Below are positions 28,792 through 37,836 of a stretch of 64,000 nt of DNA, piece after piece. The translations under genes were made by a program, and so were the position numbers. The notes beneath the pieces are model-generated. The model did no database searches. It was not told the origin of the DNA and worked only from the letters and a program-made list of their open reading frames with translations. Positions within the stretch are counted from its first letter, which is position 1; each line of letters opens with the position of its first letter. This DNA comes from an uncultured Cohaesibacter sp. (GTDB taxonomy: Bacteria > Pseudomonadota > Alphaproteobacteria > Rhizobiales > Cohaesibacteraceae). The stretch spans positions 5,283,501-5,347,500 of the forward strand of contig NZ_OY821667.1 in the NCBI RefSeq assembly GCF_963682185.1. Direction: 5' to 3'.

Positions 28792-30120
28792 ATGAGCGAT
28801 CCTCTCAAGCTCGGCCTTGCTGGTCTTGGCACTGTAGGCATTTCAGCCCTTAAACGTCTCGTCTCCATGGAAAATGAACTGGCCATCAAATCCAGTCGCA
28901 CACTCCGTGTTGAAGCGATCTCCGCAAAAAACAAAAACAAGGATCGTGGCATCGACCTTACTGGGTTCGATTGGTTCACAGATCCGGTTGAAATGGCTAC
29001 CAGCGATAAAATCGATGTTTTTGTCGAATTGATCGGGGGCGATAGCGGCCCCGCAGAAGACGCTGTCAGAGCCGCTATAAAGGCCGGCAAGCATGTCATC
29101 ACGGCCAACAAGGCACTGCTTGCCAAACATGGCAATGAACTGGCCAAACTCGCCGAAGAGCATAATGTTTCCATCAACTTCGAAGCCGCTGTCGCCGGAG
29201 GCATTCCGGTCATCAAGGCAATTCGCGAAGGCCTGACAAGCAACAATATCACGCGCATTTATGGCATTCTCAACGGTACATGTAACTATATTCTCACGCG
29301 GATGGAAGATGACGGGCTGTCCTTTGAGGAATGTCTCAAGGATGCCCAGCGTCTTGGATATGCCGAAGCTGACCCGACATTCGATGTTGAGGGCAACGAT
29401 ACCGCGCATAAGTTGGCAATCCTTACCAGCCTCGCCTTTGGCCATGAAATAGAAGCCGATTCAATTTTCCTTGAAGGCATCACCACCATAACACCGGCAG
29501 ACATCGCTGCCGCCGAAGAACTCGGCTATCGCATCAAGCTGCTTGGTGTGGCGCAGAAGACAGATACGGGTATCGAGCAACGTGTGCATCCGACCATGGT
29601 GCCCCAGGATTCCGCCATCGCGCAGATCGATGGCGTTACAAACGCCGTTGCTATTGAAGGCGACGCCATCGGCTCCATCACGTTGTCTGGTCCGGGCGCT
29701 GGCGGGGACGCAACTGCCTCGGCCGTGATCGCAGACATCGTGGATATTGCCCGAGGCCTGGAAGTAAAACCGCTTGGACGTCCAGCGTCTGTGCTAGAGC
29801 CATACAAGCGCGCCCGTATGCGTGCCCATGAAGGTGGATATTACATACGCCTAAAAGTCACCGATCAACCGGGTGTCTTTGCGTCCATCGCAAATCGCAT
29901 GGCTGAGCAGAGCATTTCACTCGAAAGTATAGTTCAACGAAAAGCAAAATATAAAGTAGAACTAAAAAGTGAAACAAACTCAAAGGATAAGAACCATCAG
30001 GACGTCGTTCTTATCACATATGAGACAACCGAATTAGCAATTCGCACCGCGATCGAAACGATCGTTAGTGACGGACATGTGGTAGCATCTCCACAAGTAA
30101 TCAGAATTGAGAGATTGTGA
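28792..30120 (+). CDS. hom: Homoserine dehydrogenase
   Basis: Hom reduces aspartate semialdehyde to homoserine, the branch point to threonine and methionine. The 442-residue protein has the NAD(P)-binding GLAGLGTVG at residues 8-16, the catalytic region ITANKALLAKHG and the block GILNGTCNYILTRM. A C-terminal ACT regulatory domain starts at about residue 345 (YYIRLKVTDQPGVFASIANRM). The ACT domain is where threonine feedback would be expected to act. The last 60 codons are markedly A-rich compared with the rest. It is monofunctional, with no aspartokinase fused. No strong Shine-Dalgarno sequence precedes the ATG. Confidence 0.96.
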   Translation: MSDPLKLGLAGLGTVGISALKRLVSMENELAIKSSRTLRVEAISAKNKNKDRGIDLTGFDWFTDPVEMATSDKIDVFVELIGGDSGPAEDAVRAAIKAGKHVITANKALLAKHGNELAKLAEEHNVSINFEAAVAGGIPVIKAIREGLTSNNITRIYGILNGTCNYILTRMEDDGLSFEECLKDAQRLGYAEADPTFDVEGNDTAHKLAILTSLAFGHEIEADSIFLEGITTITPADIAAAEELGYRIKLLGVAQKTDTGIEQRVHPTMVPQDSAIAQIDGVTNAVAIEGDAIGSITLSGPGAGGDATASAVIADIVDIARGLEVKPLGRPASVLEPYKRARMRAHEGGYYIRLKVTDQPGVFASIANRMAEQSISLESIVQRKAKYKVELKSETNSKDKNHQDVVLITYETTELAIRTAIETIVSDGHVVASPQVIRIERL

Positions 30121-30206
30121 AATTGGAATAATTTCAATTCAATGGCTTTATCTTGAATGCCGATTTCATTGAACATATCGCCCCGCGGGGCAAAAGGGGA
30201 ATTTGA

Positions 30207-31196
30207 ATGAGTGAAATCAGAGAAGCACCGGTCCTTGACCGTATCCTGACCTTGGAAATCGTTCGCGTTGTTGAACGTGCGGCCGTTTCCGCTGCGCGCC
30301 TGAGAGGCAAGGGCAACGAAAAAGCTGCCGATCAGGCAGCTGTAGACGCCATGCGTCGTGAGTTGAACGAGCTTCCCATCACCGGTCGTGTTGTTATTGG
30401 TGAAGGCGAACGTGACGAAGCGCCAATGCTCTATATTGGCGAAGAGGTCGGTAACAAACAGGGACCGAAAGTTGATATCGCTTTGGATCCTCTTGAAGGC
30501 ACAACTCTGTGCGCCAAGAACCAGCCAAACTCCCTTGCGGTCATTTCAATTGCAGATGAAGGCAGCCTGCTGAATGCGCCGGACGTCTACATGGACAAGA
30601 TCGCGATTGGTCCGGGATATCCCAAGGGGCTTGTCGATCTTGATCGTTCCCCGGCAGATAACCTCAATGCTTTGGCAAAGGCCAAGGGCGTCGATGTTGC
30701 TGATCTCAATGTCTGCATCCTCGACCGTCCACGTCATGCCAAACTCATTGAAGATGTACGCGAAACCGGCGCAGCCATCCGCCTGATCGGAGATGGTGAC
30801 GTGCAGGGCATCATCCATATCACCGACCCTGACGAATCTGGCATGGATATCTATATGGGTATTGGCGGGGCGCCAGAAGGCGTGCTGGCAGCCTCAGCTT
30901 TGCGCTGCATTGGTGGTCAGATGCAAGGCCGCCTCGTCATCAATAACGACGAACAGCTCCAGCGTGCCATTCGCATGGGCATCGAAGATCCGTCCAAGAA
31001 ATTCGATATGATGGAATTGGCCGGAGGAGACGTCACTTTCGCCGCAACGGGCGTGACCGATGGTAACATGCTTTCCGGGGTGAAATTCGGTAAGGAAGTC
31101 ATCAAGACCCAGACGGTTGTGATGCGGTCTTCCACCGGCACTGTTCGCTGGGTCGAAACCGAGCATCGTCAGTTCGAGAAATTCCATCTTGATTGA
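30207..31196 (+). CDS. glpX: Class II fructose-1,6-bisphosphatase
   Basis: GlpX hydrolyses fructose-1,6-bisphosphate to fructose-6-phosphate in gluconeogenesis. The 329-residue protein starts after a clear AGGGGAA site. It shows the class II motifs GRVVIGEGERDEAPMLY and LDPLEGTTLCAKN, which carry the metal-binding acidic residues. It lies 86 bases downstream of hom and ends just before a strong terminator, so hom and glpX may share a transcript. Supply of hexose phosphate links it functionally to the glycogen operon elsewhere in the window. Confidence 0.97.
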   Translation: MSEIREAPVLDRILTLEIVRVVERAAVSAARLRGKGNEKAADQAAVDAMRRELNELPITGRVVIGEGERDEAPMLYIGEEVGNKQGPKVDIALDPLEGTTLCAKNQPNSLAVISIADEGSLLNAPDVYMDKIAIGPGYPKGLVDLDRSPADNLNALAKAKGVDVADLNVCILDRPRHAKLIEDVRETGAAIRLIGDGDVQGIIHITDPDESGMDIYMGIGGAPEGVLAASALRCIGGQMQGRLVINNDEQLQRAIRMGIEDPSKKFDMMELAGGDVTFAATGVTDGNMLSGVKFGKEVIKTQTVVMRSSTGTVRWVETEHRQFEKFHLD

Positions 31197-31216
31197 TTGG
31201 CTTGACCATTGCGTTT

Positions 31217-31250
31217 GAAAAAGGCGGGGCAAGACACCCCGCCTTTTTCG
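31217..31250 (+). terminator. Terminator after glpX
   Basis: GAAAAAGGCGGGG pairs perfectly with CCCCGCCTTTTTC around a 7-base loop, 20 bases after the glpX stop. The T-run is on the plus strand; the A-run makes it potentially bidirectional. Confidence 0.92.
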
Positions 31251-31324
31251 TGGTTCCCCTGCACGAACATGCTAAATTGTCAGCCGAAAACTGATTCCTG
31301 CAATCGAGAGACTAGATCCAGCAA

Positions 31325-33139
31325 ATGCTATCCGACTATCAAACCAGCAAAAGCTATTTGGGCGTTGATAAATCCGCAAAAGAACGAAGATGGGTAGAAA
31401 GCTTGGATCTGAGGGGCGTTGAGCTGGCAAGCGCCATTGCGCAAGGGGAAGATATTCCCGACATCGTCGCACGGGTCATGGTCGCCCGCGGACAGGATAG
31501 CGAAAGCGCCGCGCATTATCTGGACCCGAGCATCAAGCGTCTCATGCCAGATCCTTCCACCATGACGGATATGGACAAGGCCGCCGACCGGATCGTTCGC
31601 GCCATTCAAAACCGGGAAAAGATCGCGATCTTTGGAGACTATGATGTGGATGGAGCCACATCAAGCGCCCTTATGGCTCTGTTTCTGCGCCATTGCGGCT
31701 GCGAGGCAACGATCTATATTCCAGACCGCATTTTTGAAGGCTACGGCCCAAACCCCGATGCCATGGACCAGTTGATCGAACAGGGGCACACCTTGATTCT
31801 CACTCTGGACTGTGGTTCGACCTCCTTCGACGCCCTGCAACGCGCCCATGAGCGCAAGACCGATGTCGTAGTCATCGACCACCATCAGGTGGGAGAGGAG
31901 CTGCCCCTTTGCGTTGCGCTGGTCAATCCAAACCGGCAGGACGATCTTAGTCAATTGGGCCATCTGGCAGCCGTCGGGGTCACATTCATGACCCTTGTCG
32001 CGGTGAACAGAGCGCTGCGACAGACCGGCTTTTACAAAAGTGTTTGTCCTGCGCCAGATCTGCTTGGCTGGCTAGATCTGGTGGCGCTGGGAACCGTGTG
32101 TGACGTCGTTCCTCTTATTGGTCTCAATCGGGCCTTCGTCGTTAAAGGGCTCATGGTCATTCGCGCCAACCGAAATCTCGGTCTAAACGCACTTTTGGCT
32201 GTCTCTCGCGTTTCCGGACCTGTCAGTCCCTATCATCTGGGCTTCATGCTGGGGCCGCGCATCAATGCAGGCGGCCGTATCGGCGACGCAGCACTTGGAG
32301 CCAAGCTTCTGACCAGCGAGGATCAATCACAAGCCGAACATATTGCTTCAGAACTTGAAAGACTGAACAAGGAACGTCAGGCGCTTGAACACATCATGCT
32401 GGAAGACGCCATCGCGCAGGCTGAAAGGCAGCTGATGGAAGACCCCGACGGGGCGGGCCTTGTTACCTTCAGCTCCGATTGGCATGCAGGGATCGTCGGG
32501 TTGCTGGCTTCGCGTCTCAAGGAGAGATTCCGGCGACCCGCCTTTGCCATTGCACTCGGCCCCGACGGCACCGGCACGGGCTCAGGTCGCTCCATCGCTG
32601 GTTCTGATTTGGGGGGCGCCGTACGCGCAGCCCATGCGGCAGGATTGCTTGTCAAAGGCGGAGGCCACGCTATGGCGGCCGGTTTAACAATCGAAACCGA
32701 CAAAATAAAAGAATTCCGCCATTTTCTTCATGAACGTCTTAGTGAGCAGGTGGAACAAGCCCGCTCCAACGTTGAATTGAAAATTGATGCAGCCCTGACA
32801 GCGACCGGCGCTACAGAAGATCTTGTCAAGATGCTTGAAAAGGCAGGCCCCTATGGCGCAGGCAATCCCGAACCGATCTTCGTGTTTCCCTCCCACAAAA
32901 TCGCCTTTGCCGATGTCGTAGGGCAGGGGGGACATATCCGCTGTACCCTGTCAAACAGTTCAGGCGGCAAGCTGAAGGGTATTTGCTTCAGAGCCGCTGA
33001 AGAACCGATCGGCAAGCTATTGCTGGAGAATAGAGGCAGTAGCCTACATGTTGCGGGCAGCCTTTCGCTCGACTATTGGCAAGGACGGCCCTCCGTCCAG
33101 CTCCGCATCATTGATGCCGCCGAAGTTAAAGGGCCATAG
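31325..33139 (+). CDS. recJ: Single-stranded-DNA-specific exonuclease RecJ
   Basis: RecJ is the 5'-to-3' single-strand exonuclease of recombination and mismatch repair. The 604-residue protein has the DHH phosphoesterase motifs: GDYDVDGATS with Asp105, Asp107 and Asp109, LTLDCGS, and VIDHHQVG. The DHHA1 domain is seen in GGRIGDAALGAKLL and KGGGHAMAAGL, and an OB-like C-terminal part follows. The N-terminal SYLGVDKSAKERRWVE matches RecJ starts of related bacteria, which supports the ATG at 31325 despite a weak ribosome binding site. Its stop is 21 bases from the convergent MarR-GNAT gene. Confidence 0.97.
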   Translation: MLSDYQTSKSYLGVDKSAKERRWVESLDLRGVELASAIAQGEDIPDIVARVMVARGQDSESAAHYLDPSIKRLMPDPSTMTDMDKAADRIVRAIQNREKIAIFGDYDVDGATSSALMALFLRHCGCEATIYIPDRIFEGYGPNPDAMDQLIEQGHTLILTLDCGSTSFDALQRAHERKTDVVVIDHHQVGEELPLCVALVNPNRQDDLSQLGHLAAVGVTFMTLVAVNRALRQTGFYKSVCPAPDLLGWLDLVALGTVCDVVPLIGLNRAFVVKGLMVIRANRNLGLNALLAVSRVSGPVSPYHLGFMLGPRINAGGRIGDAALGAKLLTSEDQSQAEHIASELERLNKERQALEHIMLEDAIAQAERQLMEDPDGAGLVTFSSDWHAGIVGLLASRLKERFRRPAFAIALGPDGTGTGSGRSIAGSDLGGAVRAAHAAGLLVKGGGHAMAAGLTIETDKIKEFRHFLHERLSEQVEQARSNVELKIDAALTATGATEDLVKMLEKAGPYGAGNPEPIFVFPSHKIAFADVVGQGGHIRCTLSNSSGGKLKGICFRAAEEPIGKLLLENRGSSLHVAGSLSLDYWQGRPSVQLRIIDAAEVKGP

Positions 33140-33160
33140 AAAGGCGCTTTAATGAGGAGG

Positions 33161-34105
33161 TTATTCGGCACGCTTGCGCACAAACTGCTGCTCGATGACT
33201 TCCTTGCCCCACGTCGTGTCCGGCTTTTCATCTACAAGCTCGAAGCCGTATGACTCATAGATGTGTCGCGCCGCATCTAGGCCCTTGAAAGTGGAGAGAT
33301 GAGTTTCCTTGAACCCGGCCTCATCAGAGAAAGCGACAGCGCGACCAAACAGCTGACGCCCGACGCCTTTGCCGCGCAAGCTCCCATCGACGATAAACCA
33401 TCGCAGATGCGCAATATTGTCGCCTATATCTTCACCATCCAATGCAAGGCTGGCCAAAAACTTGCCGTTCTCTTCTACATACCAGAATTGATTGCAAGGC
33501 TTATCCAACCTCTGCACGAATTCACTCATTCCGCTCGCAACAATAGCCTCGAATACAGCGCCGAAACCAACCAAGTCAAAATAGAACTGGGAATGCAGTG
33601 CAGAAATCTGACCAATGAGGCCAGCACTATAACCGGTTTTGACGTCTACGCGCTGATGACTTTCTTCAGTTTCTGTATGCCCCAGAGCATTGGCATAGAG
33701 CCTCAAGCCCTCGACGATTTTCACAACATTTGACCGGTCTACAGAATCGAGTGCATCCCGAACCTGCTCGTTGGCATGAAGGTTGATGGCCTTAAAAAGC
33801 GCTTCCCCGCTCTCGCTGAGCGATAACCCCTGCTGACGCCGATCGGCCTTGTCGTTCATCTTGACAACCAGACCCTGTTCAACGAGGCTTTTGACAAGGC
33901 GACTGATAGTGGATTTCTCCAATATCAGGGCATAAGCCAAATCTTTTGATTTAATACCGTCGGAAAGGCCGATCTCCAATACCGCATGCACAGCGCTGAG
34001 AGAATAATCGGTCCCAGCCACATGCTTGGCCAAGACACCCCACTGACGTACCAGTTGCCGCGATGAAGTACGGATATCATTAACGAGGTTGTCCCTGACA
34101 TACAT
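33161..34105 (-). CDS. MarR-type regulator fused to a GNAT acetyltransferase
   Basis: The 314-residue protein combines an N-terminal MarR winged helix (about residues 10-140, with LEKSTISRLVKSLVEQGLV as recognition helix region and DRRQQGLSLSESG as the wing) with a C-terminal GNAT N-acetyltransferase (about 155-305). The acetyl-CoA loop is seen in SLRGKGVGRQLFGRAV. Such fusions are common in alphaproteobacteria. Targets and ligand are unknown. It is monocistronic, convergent with recJ and divergent from tRNA-Glu. Confidence 0.92.
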   Translation of the reverse strand: MYVRDNLVNDIRTSSRQLVRQWGVLAKHVAGTDYSLSAVHAVLEIGLSDGIKSKDLAYALILEKSTISRLVKSLVEQGLVVKMNDKADRRQQGLSLSESGEALFKAINLHANEQVRDALDSVDRSNVVKIVEGLRLYANALGHTETEESHQRVDVKTGYSAGLIGQISALHSQFYFDLVGFGAVFEAIVASGMSEFVQRLDKPCNQFWYVEENGKFLASLALDGEDIGDNIAHLRWFIVDGSLRGKGVGRQLFGRAVAFSDEAGFKETHLSTFKGLDAARHIYESYGFELVDEKPDTTWGKEVIEQQFVRKRAE

Positions 34106-34253
34106 TGCGGTTCACCACTGTGTTCTCAGTATATTTTAGTTCGATTAAGCAACTAAATAGCCCCAAACCACCCTCTGGCGCAAGGTGTAAAGAAAAGTCT
34201 TTGGACAAACTGTCATCGGAATGAAAAAATGTCCAAAAAGCGATGTTTGAGGC

Positions 34254-34282
34254 TTGCGCTTTATGACAAAGCTTTTTATAAA
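34254..34282 (+). promoter_or_regulatory. Predicted sigma-70-like promoter of tRNA-Glu
   Basis: TTGCGC (34254-34259) and TATAAA (34277-34282) are separated by 17 bases and lie 19 bases before the tRNA 5' end. This is a sequence match only. Confidence 0.5.
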
Positions 34283-34301
34283 CCGCCTCACCGATTGATG
34301 A

Positions 34302-34376
34302 GCGCCCTTCGTCTAGCGGTTAGGACGCCGCCCTTTCACGGCGGTAACACGGGTTCGAGTCCCGTAGGGCGTACCA
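34302..34376 (+). tRNA. tRNA-Glu (anticodon TTC)
   Basis: The 75-base sequence folds as a cloverleaf. Acceptor GCGCCCT pairs with AGGGCGT (first pair G-T). The D arm contains TCTAGCGGTTAGGA. The anticodon stem CCGCC/GGCGG surrounds the loop CTTTCAC, giving anticodon TTC. The T arm is CGGGTTCGAGTCCCG. The discriminator is A and the CCA end is encoded. It is a typical purpose-built integration target, and accessory DNA begins just downstream. Confidence 0.97.
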
Positions 34377-34394
34377 CTTTGGGCGTACCACTTT
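34367..34394 (+). repeat. Perfect 14-bp tandem duplication of the tRNA-Glu 3' end
   Basis: GGGCGTACCACTTT occurs at 34367-34380, covering the last 10 bases of the tRNA, and again directly at 34381-34394. Such a duplicated tRNA 3' end is what an attachment-site scar would leave. Replication slippage is the alternative. Confidence 0.8.
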
Positions 34395-34398
34395 GCAC

Positions 34399-34439
34399 AA
34401 AAAGCCCCTGCAGCTCAGGCAGTTGCGAGGGCTTTTGTC
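34399..34439 (+). terminator. Terminator of tRNA-Glu
   Basis: AAAAAGCCC (34399-34407) pairs with GGGCTTTT (34429-34436), with weaker pairing in the 21-base loop, and ends in a short T-rich tail. It lies after the duplicated tRNA end. Confidence 0.75.
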
Positions 34440-34534
34440 CAACCTGAGGGTAAAGGTTCGCCTGTAGAAATGTAGGAACCTGCGAGACTTCCCTGCTTTC
34501 CTGTTTCGAATTCAAGGATGGACATCATATCGAG

Positions 34535-34801
34535 CGTGAATTCCAGGCTAAATTTCATTGGCACGTGGAGGATCAGGGCATACGCCATGTTTATATTATG
34601 CCCGCATCGCATCAGTTGAATGGCAAGGTCGAACGCTGGCATAGAACTGATTTGCAAGAATTTTACCAACTCCTTTCATACAAGGGCGACGTGGACGTAA
34701 GAGCCTGGCTCAGTGAATGGGAGAAATTTTACAACCTTTCGAGACCACACTGGGTTTTTAAAGGGAAAGCTCCTTACGAAATTCTTCTTGAGAGGCAATA
34801 G
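34535..34801 (+). pseudogene. C-terminal remnant of an IS481-type transposase
   Basis: About 88 codons encode the end of an integrase-core (rve) transposase: REFQAKFHWHVEDQGIRHVY, then QLNGKVERWHRTD with the catalytic glutamate of the DDE triad, and the terminal FYNLSRPHWVFKGKAPYEIL. The conserved N-terminal two thirds, including both catalytic aspartates, is missing; sequence before 34535 no longer resembles the family. No inverted-repeat ends were recognised. It marks a past insertion or deletion at the tRNA-Glu junction. Confidence 0.75.
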
Positions 34802-34857
34802 TTAAAACATGGATGTCTCAAGGTCCTTTCGAGCAATACAGCACTGACAATTCAATT

Positions 34858-36549
34858 CTACAGATTTCGATCAATAACCTGATAAGGTATAAAAAGGACA
34901 GTTGTTCCCTTTACCGCCGCTTGTACTTGAAGCGATAGCATGTCGAAAAATTGAGAGTCTCGATGCCCTCGTTTTTGCCAGTTTTCGCTTTTCCGAGCCA
35001 CACGTTTCGCTAAACGCCCAAGATCCAAAGGTCGCATAGAAGTGATCAGAACCAATGCTTCATGGCTCGATTGAGCGCCCACCAAAGGCATACTGGTCAA
35101 TTTATCTAGGCCGAACGGTTTGGAAGGAAGTATGGTTGGCCTGTTTTCATACAGTTTGATTTTCTCGCGATGCCGGAACGGAAAGATTCTTACAACCGTT
35201 CCATCCGCTTGCCATCCGAACAGACCGAAATAGAGAGATTTCTTCGACAAAACAGACAACTGTAAGGGATCGCCACTCAGTAAAACGGGAGATTTTACGC
35301 GCGCGGCAACTTTATCACTATGAACAAGAGGCTGCACCTTCATCTGGACTGAAACATCTATGACATTTTCATTTTCCTTGATTTTCCAGTCTTCATCATA
35401 AGGCAGCCCTTCGTTCAAATATCCGATAAGGAGCGGAATTTCCTGGCTTTTGCGCACAAGCCCAATCTTAGGTGGATCCAGATTAAGTGCTGCGCTGATC
35501 GCTCGTGCTCGTGCGAGCAATTTTGCTGCAGTGACAGCTTCTTGTTTAACCAAGGCAGCGCTGATAACCGCTTTTCCGCTGGCAACGAAAGTAGCGTTCG
35601 TTTGGCTCTGTTGTTGTGTATCAATTCTGTCAGAATTTTGCTGAGCCATCCGATTTCCAGTTGCACGCAACAGCGCCGGATCGACTTGGGACTTATCGAT
35701 TTCAATAAACCGATTGGTTTGTCGAAAGCCATCACGAATGAGCGCGACTGTGACCGAAATACCTTTGTCATGAACATCCGCAACAACATCTAGGCCCCAA
35801 GGGCCTACCTCTATCAAACCTTGAATGCCGTCGTCCATGGTCTGAATGCCAGGTTGATTGTATCGGTCCTCCCACAAAACACTCAGCTCGGAAAGAACCA
35901 GATTTTTAAGATAAGTGGTTAGTTTATCGGAGCTCGCCTGGTTGTCCCCCACCTTCACAGAAAAGGGCGTGGAATAGCTGTAGTCTGCCCTTTCATAAAG
36001 ATAGTGAGCCAGCTCGTTAGATACGATATGCATGGCTCGTTGTGGCGAGAACCGATTGAGATCCTGAACACTATCGATCAGCAAATATTGTTCCGATGCT
36101 GAAATTAGCTTTGTTTGCCCATAAGGTGCAGCTTCCAGGCTGAATTTCAAACCGCCCATATAATCATAGGTGTTTAGCCTGATAACTGTATCTATGCGTT
36201 GTTGATCCACAAATTCAGTAAAAGAAAGGTTGTTATTTTTTGACTCTCGTTGCGCTTGCTGTGTCGAGCTTCGTGAGATCACTTCAAACTGCTGCTCTGA
36301 CTGCTGCGAGAGATAGCGCTCGACCAGCGACAAGATCCGCTTATTATCGCTTTCGCTGATATAGTCCTGATGAGTGGCCGACATTTCCACGCCAACCCGG
36401 CTTACATCGGACTTGCGAAGATTACCAACCAAGTCAAAAACCGCTGCATCAATATTGGCTTCAACGATGCCTGCACGAGCAGGATCTATTTGAGCAAACA
36501 GGCACAGATAAAGAAATAAGAGAAGGGCAAGTCTTAAAAATCCAAGCAT
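34858..36549 (-). CDS. Exported protein with DUF4384-like C-terminal region, in the caspase locus
   Basis: The 563-residue product begins with a signal peptide (LALLLFLYLCLFAQ, cleavage near ARAG). Residues about 30-210 (KSDVSRVGVEM to ISNELAHYLY-type sequence) suggest a CsgG/TolB-N-like alpha-beta domain, but the match is weak. Residues about 418-505 fit DUF4384: LSGDPLQLSVLSKKSLYFGL, an ADGTVVRIFPF strand and a PSKPFGLDKLTSMP segment. DUF4384 is known to accompany caspase-like proteases in bacteria, and such a protease is encoded three genes upstream in this cluster. It is the last of four same-strand exported-protein genes. No enzymatic residues are apparent. I infer an envelope accessory or scaffold role. 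Confidence 0.72.
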   Translation of the reverse strand: MLGFLRLALLLFLYLCLFAQIDPARAGIVEANIDAAVFDLVGNLRKSDVSRVGVEMSATHQDYISESDNKRILSLVERYLSQQSEQQFEVISRSSTQQAQRESKNNNLSFTEFVDQQRIDTVIRLNTYDYMGGLKFSLEAAPYGQTKLISASEQYLLIDSVQDLNRFSPQRAMHIVSNELAHYLYERADYSYSTPFSVKVGDNQASSDKLTTYLKNLVLSELSVLWEDRYNQPGIQTMDDGIQGLIEVGPWGLDVVADVHDKGISVTVALIRDGFRQTNRFIEIDKSQVDPALLRATGNRMAQQNSDRIDTQQQSQTNATFVASGKAVISAALVKQEAVTAAKLLARARAISAALNLDPPKIGLVRKSQEIPLLIGYLNEGLPYDEDWKIKENENVIDVSVQMKVQPLVHSDKVAARVKSPVLLSGDPLQLSVLSKKSLYFGLFGWQADGTVVRIFPFRHREKIKLYENRPTILPSKPFGLDKLTSMPLVGAQSSHEALVLITSMRPLDLGRLAKRVARKSENWQKRGHRDSQFFDMLSLQVQAAVKGTTVLFIPYQVIDRNL

Positions 36550-36600
36550 AGTAACCGTACATTAGGCCACAAATGGCCAACGCCATAATCCTGAATAAGG

Positions 36601-36630
36601 AAACTAGAGCCACAAGAAGAGGCTCTAGCT
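36601..36630 (-). terminator. Hairpin after the OmpA-domain gene
   Basis: CTAGAGCC and GGCTCTAG form an 8-bp perfect stem with a 9-base loop. On the minus strand it is followed by TTTCCTTATT, a modest terminator tail. It lies between two same-strand genes, so it may cause partial termination. Confidence 0.6.
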
Positions 36631-36664
36631 GTTTGCAATATGAAAAATTAGAATGTGAAATGAT

Positions 36665-37675
36665 TTAAAGCTTCTCGACGATGAGTTCACTACCCCTCAT
36701 TTGAGCCGTTATCTGATCATCAACCCGATAACCATTCGCTTCGAGATGCCTTAGAATGTCATCAAGAATCTCGCAATTTCCGTAGTTCAAATCCACTCTA
36801 TAAACCCGCAAATTTGGCTGTGTCTCCTCAAGAAAATGATCCGCATATCCAGTGAGGTTAGGCCACATTTTTTCAAAGTGCGTCAAAAACTCGGAATTGT
36901 TGAAGCCCTTCAGAGTGAGCGATATCGAGGTGCCAACGGTGCCTGAGCTACAGGATGCGCCGGATTGGACCTGTACCGGCGTAGCCGGTGGCGTGATGCT
37001 GATAATGGTAGCGGAAGCATTTCCTGATTTCCGACAACTGAACACCACGTCTTGTGTTCCTGCATATCGCAATACATCTGTGCTTCTGATTTCAACACGA
37101 CGGTTCAGAGCATTCGCCTGTTTGGTTTTTACCAAAAGGCCATCCCATAGTTCACCAAAGCTCGTTGTATTGAACAGGCAAGAGGGAAAACCATATTTTT
37201 CAACTAAATAAAGCTTAACTGACGAAGCCCGGCGAGCAGAAAGGTCCAAATTGTATGCTGCACTGCCAACAGCGTCGGTAAATCCGGCGATCAGCAATGT
37301 TAAATCTGGGTTGGCCTGGAAGCTTTGAGCTATATTGGGGGCGAGGGTGTCTAGATATAGTTTCGCAGGACCGGTTAACTCGGCACTGCCGAAATTAAAA
37401 CGAATATCTCTGGAGATGAAACCAGGTAGACGCTGAAACAAGCTTATATCATTGAGCAGGCTGCTCACTGAACGCTGTTGAACAATGACCGATTGCTTTA
37501 CGAATATATCGGACTTGCCGTCGCGAAACACCTGAACAGTAGAACCAACCGGAGCAGAGAAAACCCTCATTGCATCGCCTTGATCCAAAAGCTCATAGCG
37601 CCCCGATTGAGCAGAAGCCATGCTGCACACGCAACAAGCCAGAGCCAATAGCAACAGTCTTTTACAGAAATTCAT
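36665..37675 (-). CDS. OmpA-domain exported protein with a C-terminal domain shared with its neighbour
   Basis: The 336-residue protein has a signal peptide (LLLLALACCVCSMASAQ). An OmpA-like peptidoglycan-binding domain runs from about 90 to 200, with IRFNFGSAELT, IAGFTDAVGSAAYNLDLSARRA and NALNRRVEI. Residues 251-336 are a separate domain (LTLKGFNNSEFL, LEETQPNLRVYRV, GYRVDDQIT, ELIVEKL) that aligns closely with the C-terminus of the next gene upstream. Four cysteines in the mature part could form disulfides. It would be anchored to peptidoglycan. The shared domain has no name I can give. Confidence 0.82.
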   Translation of the reverse strand: MNFCKRLLLLALACCVCSMASAQSGRYELLDQGDAMRVFSAPVGSTVQVFRDGKSDIFVKQSVIVQQRSVSSLLNDISLFQRLPGFISRDIRFNFGSAELTGPAKLYLDTLAPNIAQSFQANPDLTLLIAGFTDAVGSAAYNLDLSARRASSVKLYLVEKYGFPSCLFNTTSFGELWDGLLVKTKQANALNRRVEIRSTDVLRYAGTQDVVFSCRKSGNASATIISITPPATPVQVQSGASCSSGTVGTSISLTLKGFNNSEFLTHFEKMWPNLTGYADHFLEETQPNLRVYRVDLNYGNCEILDDILRHLEANGYRVDDQITAQMRGSELIVEKL

Positions 37676-37790
37676 AACACTTGACCTAATAAGAGAAAAG
37701 TAAATGGGTAAATAAAATCCAATTCCAGCTTAAGACGTACATCTGAGTTAGACACGATCCGTATGTCGACTTGAATAGACAGACAGATTG

Positions 37791-37820
37791 AAAAAAGGGG
37801 CCGATTGATCGGCTCCTTTT
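37791..37820 (-). terminator. Terminator after the unknown-function gene of the caspase locus
   Basis: On the minus strand AAAAGGAGCCGAT pairs with ATCGGCCCCTTTT (one mismatch) around a 2-base loop and continues in a T-run. It starts 16 bases past the stop at 37837. Confidence 0.8.
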
Positions 37821-37836
37821 CTAGGCAATCTTTAGC

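Noticed and set aside
34229-34447. 72-codon frame across the tRNA-Glu gene
   Set aside because: It is the translation of a tRNA gene and its flanks.
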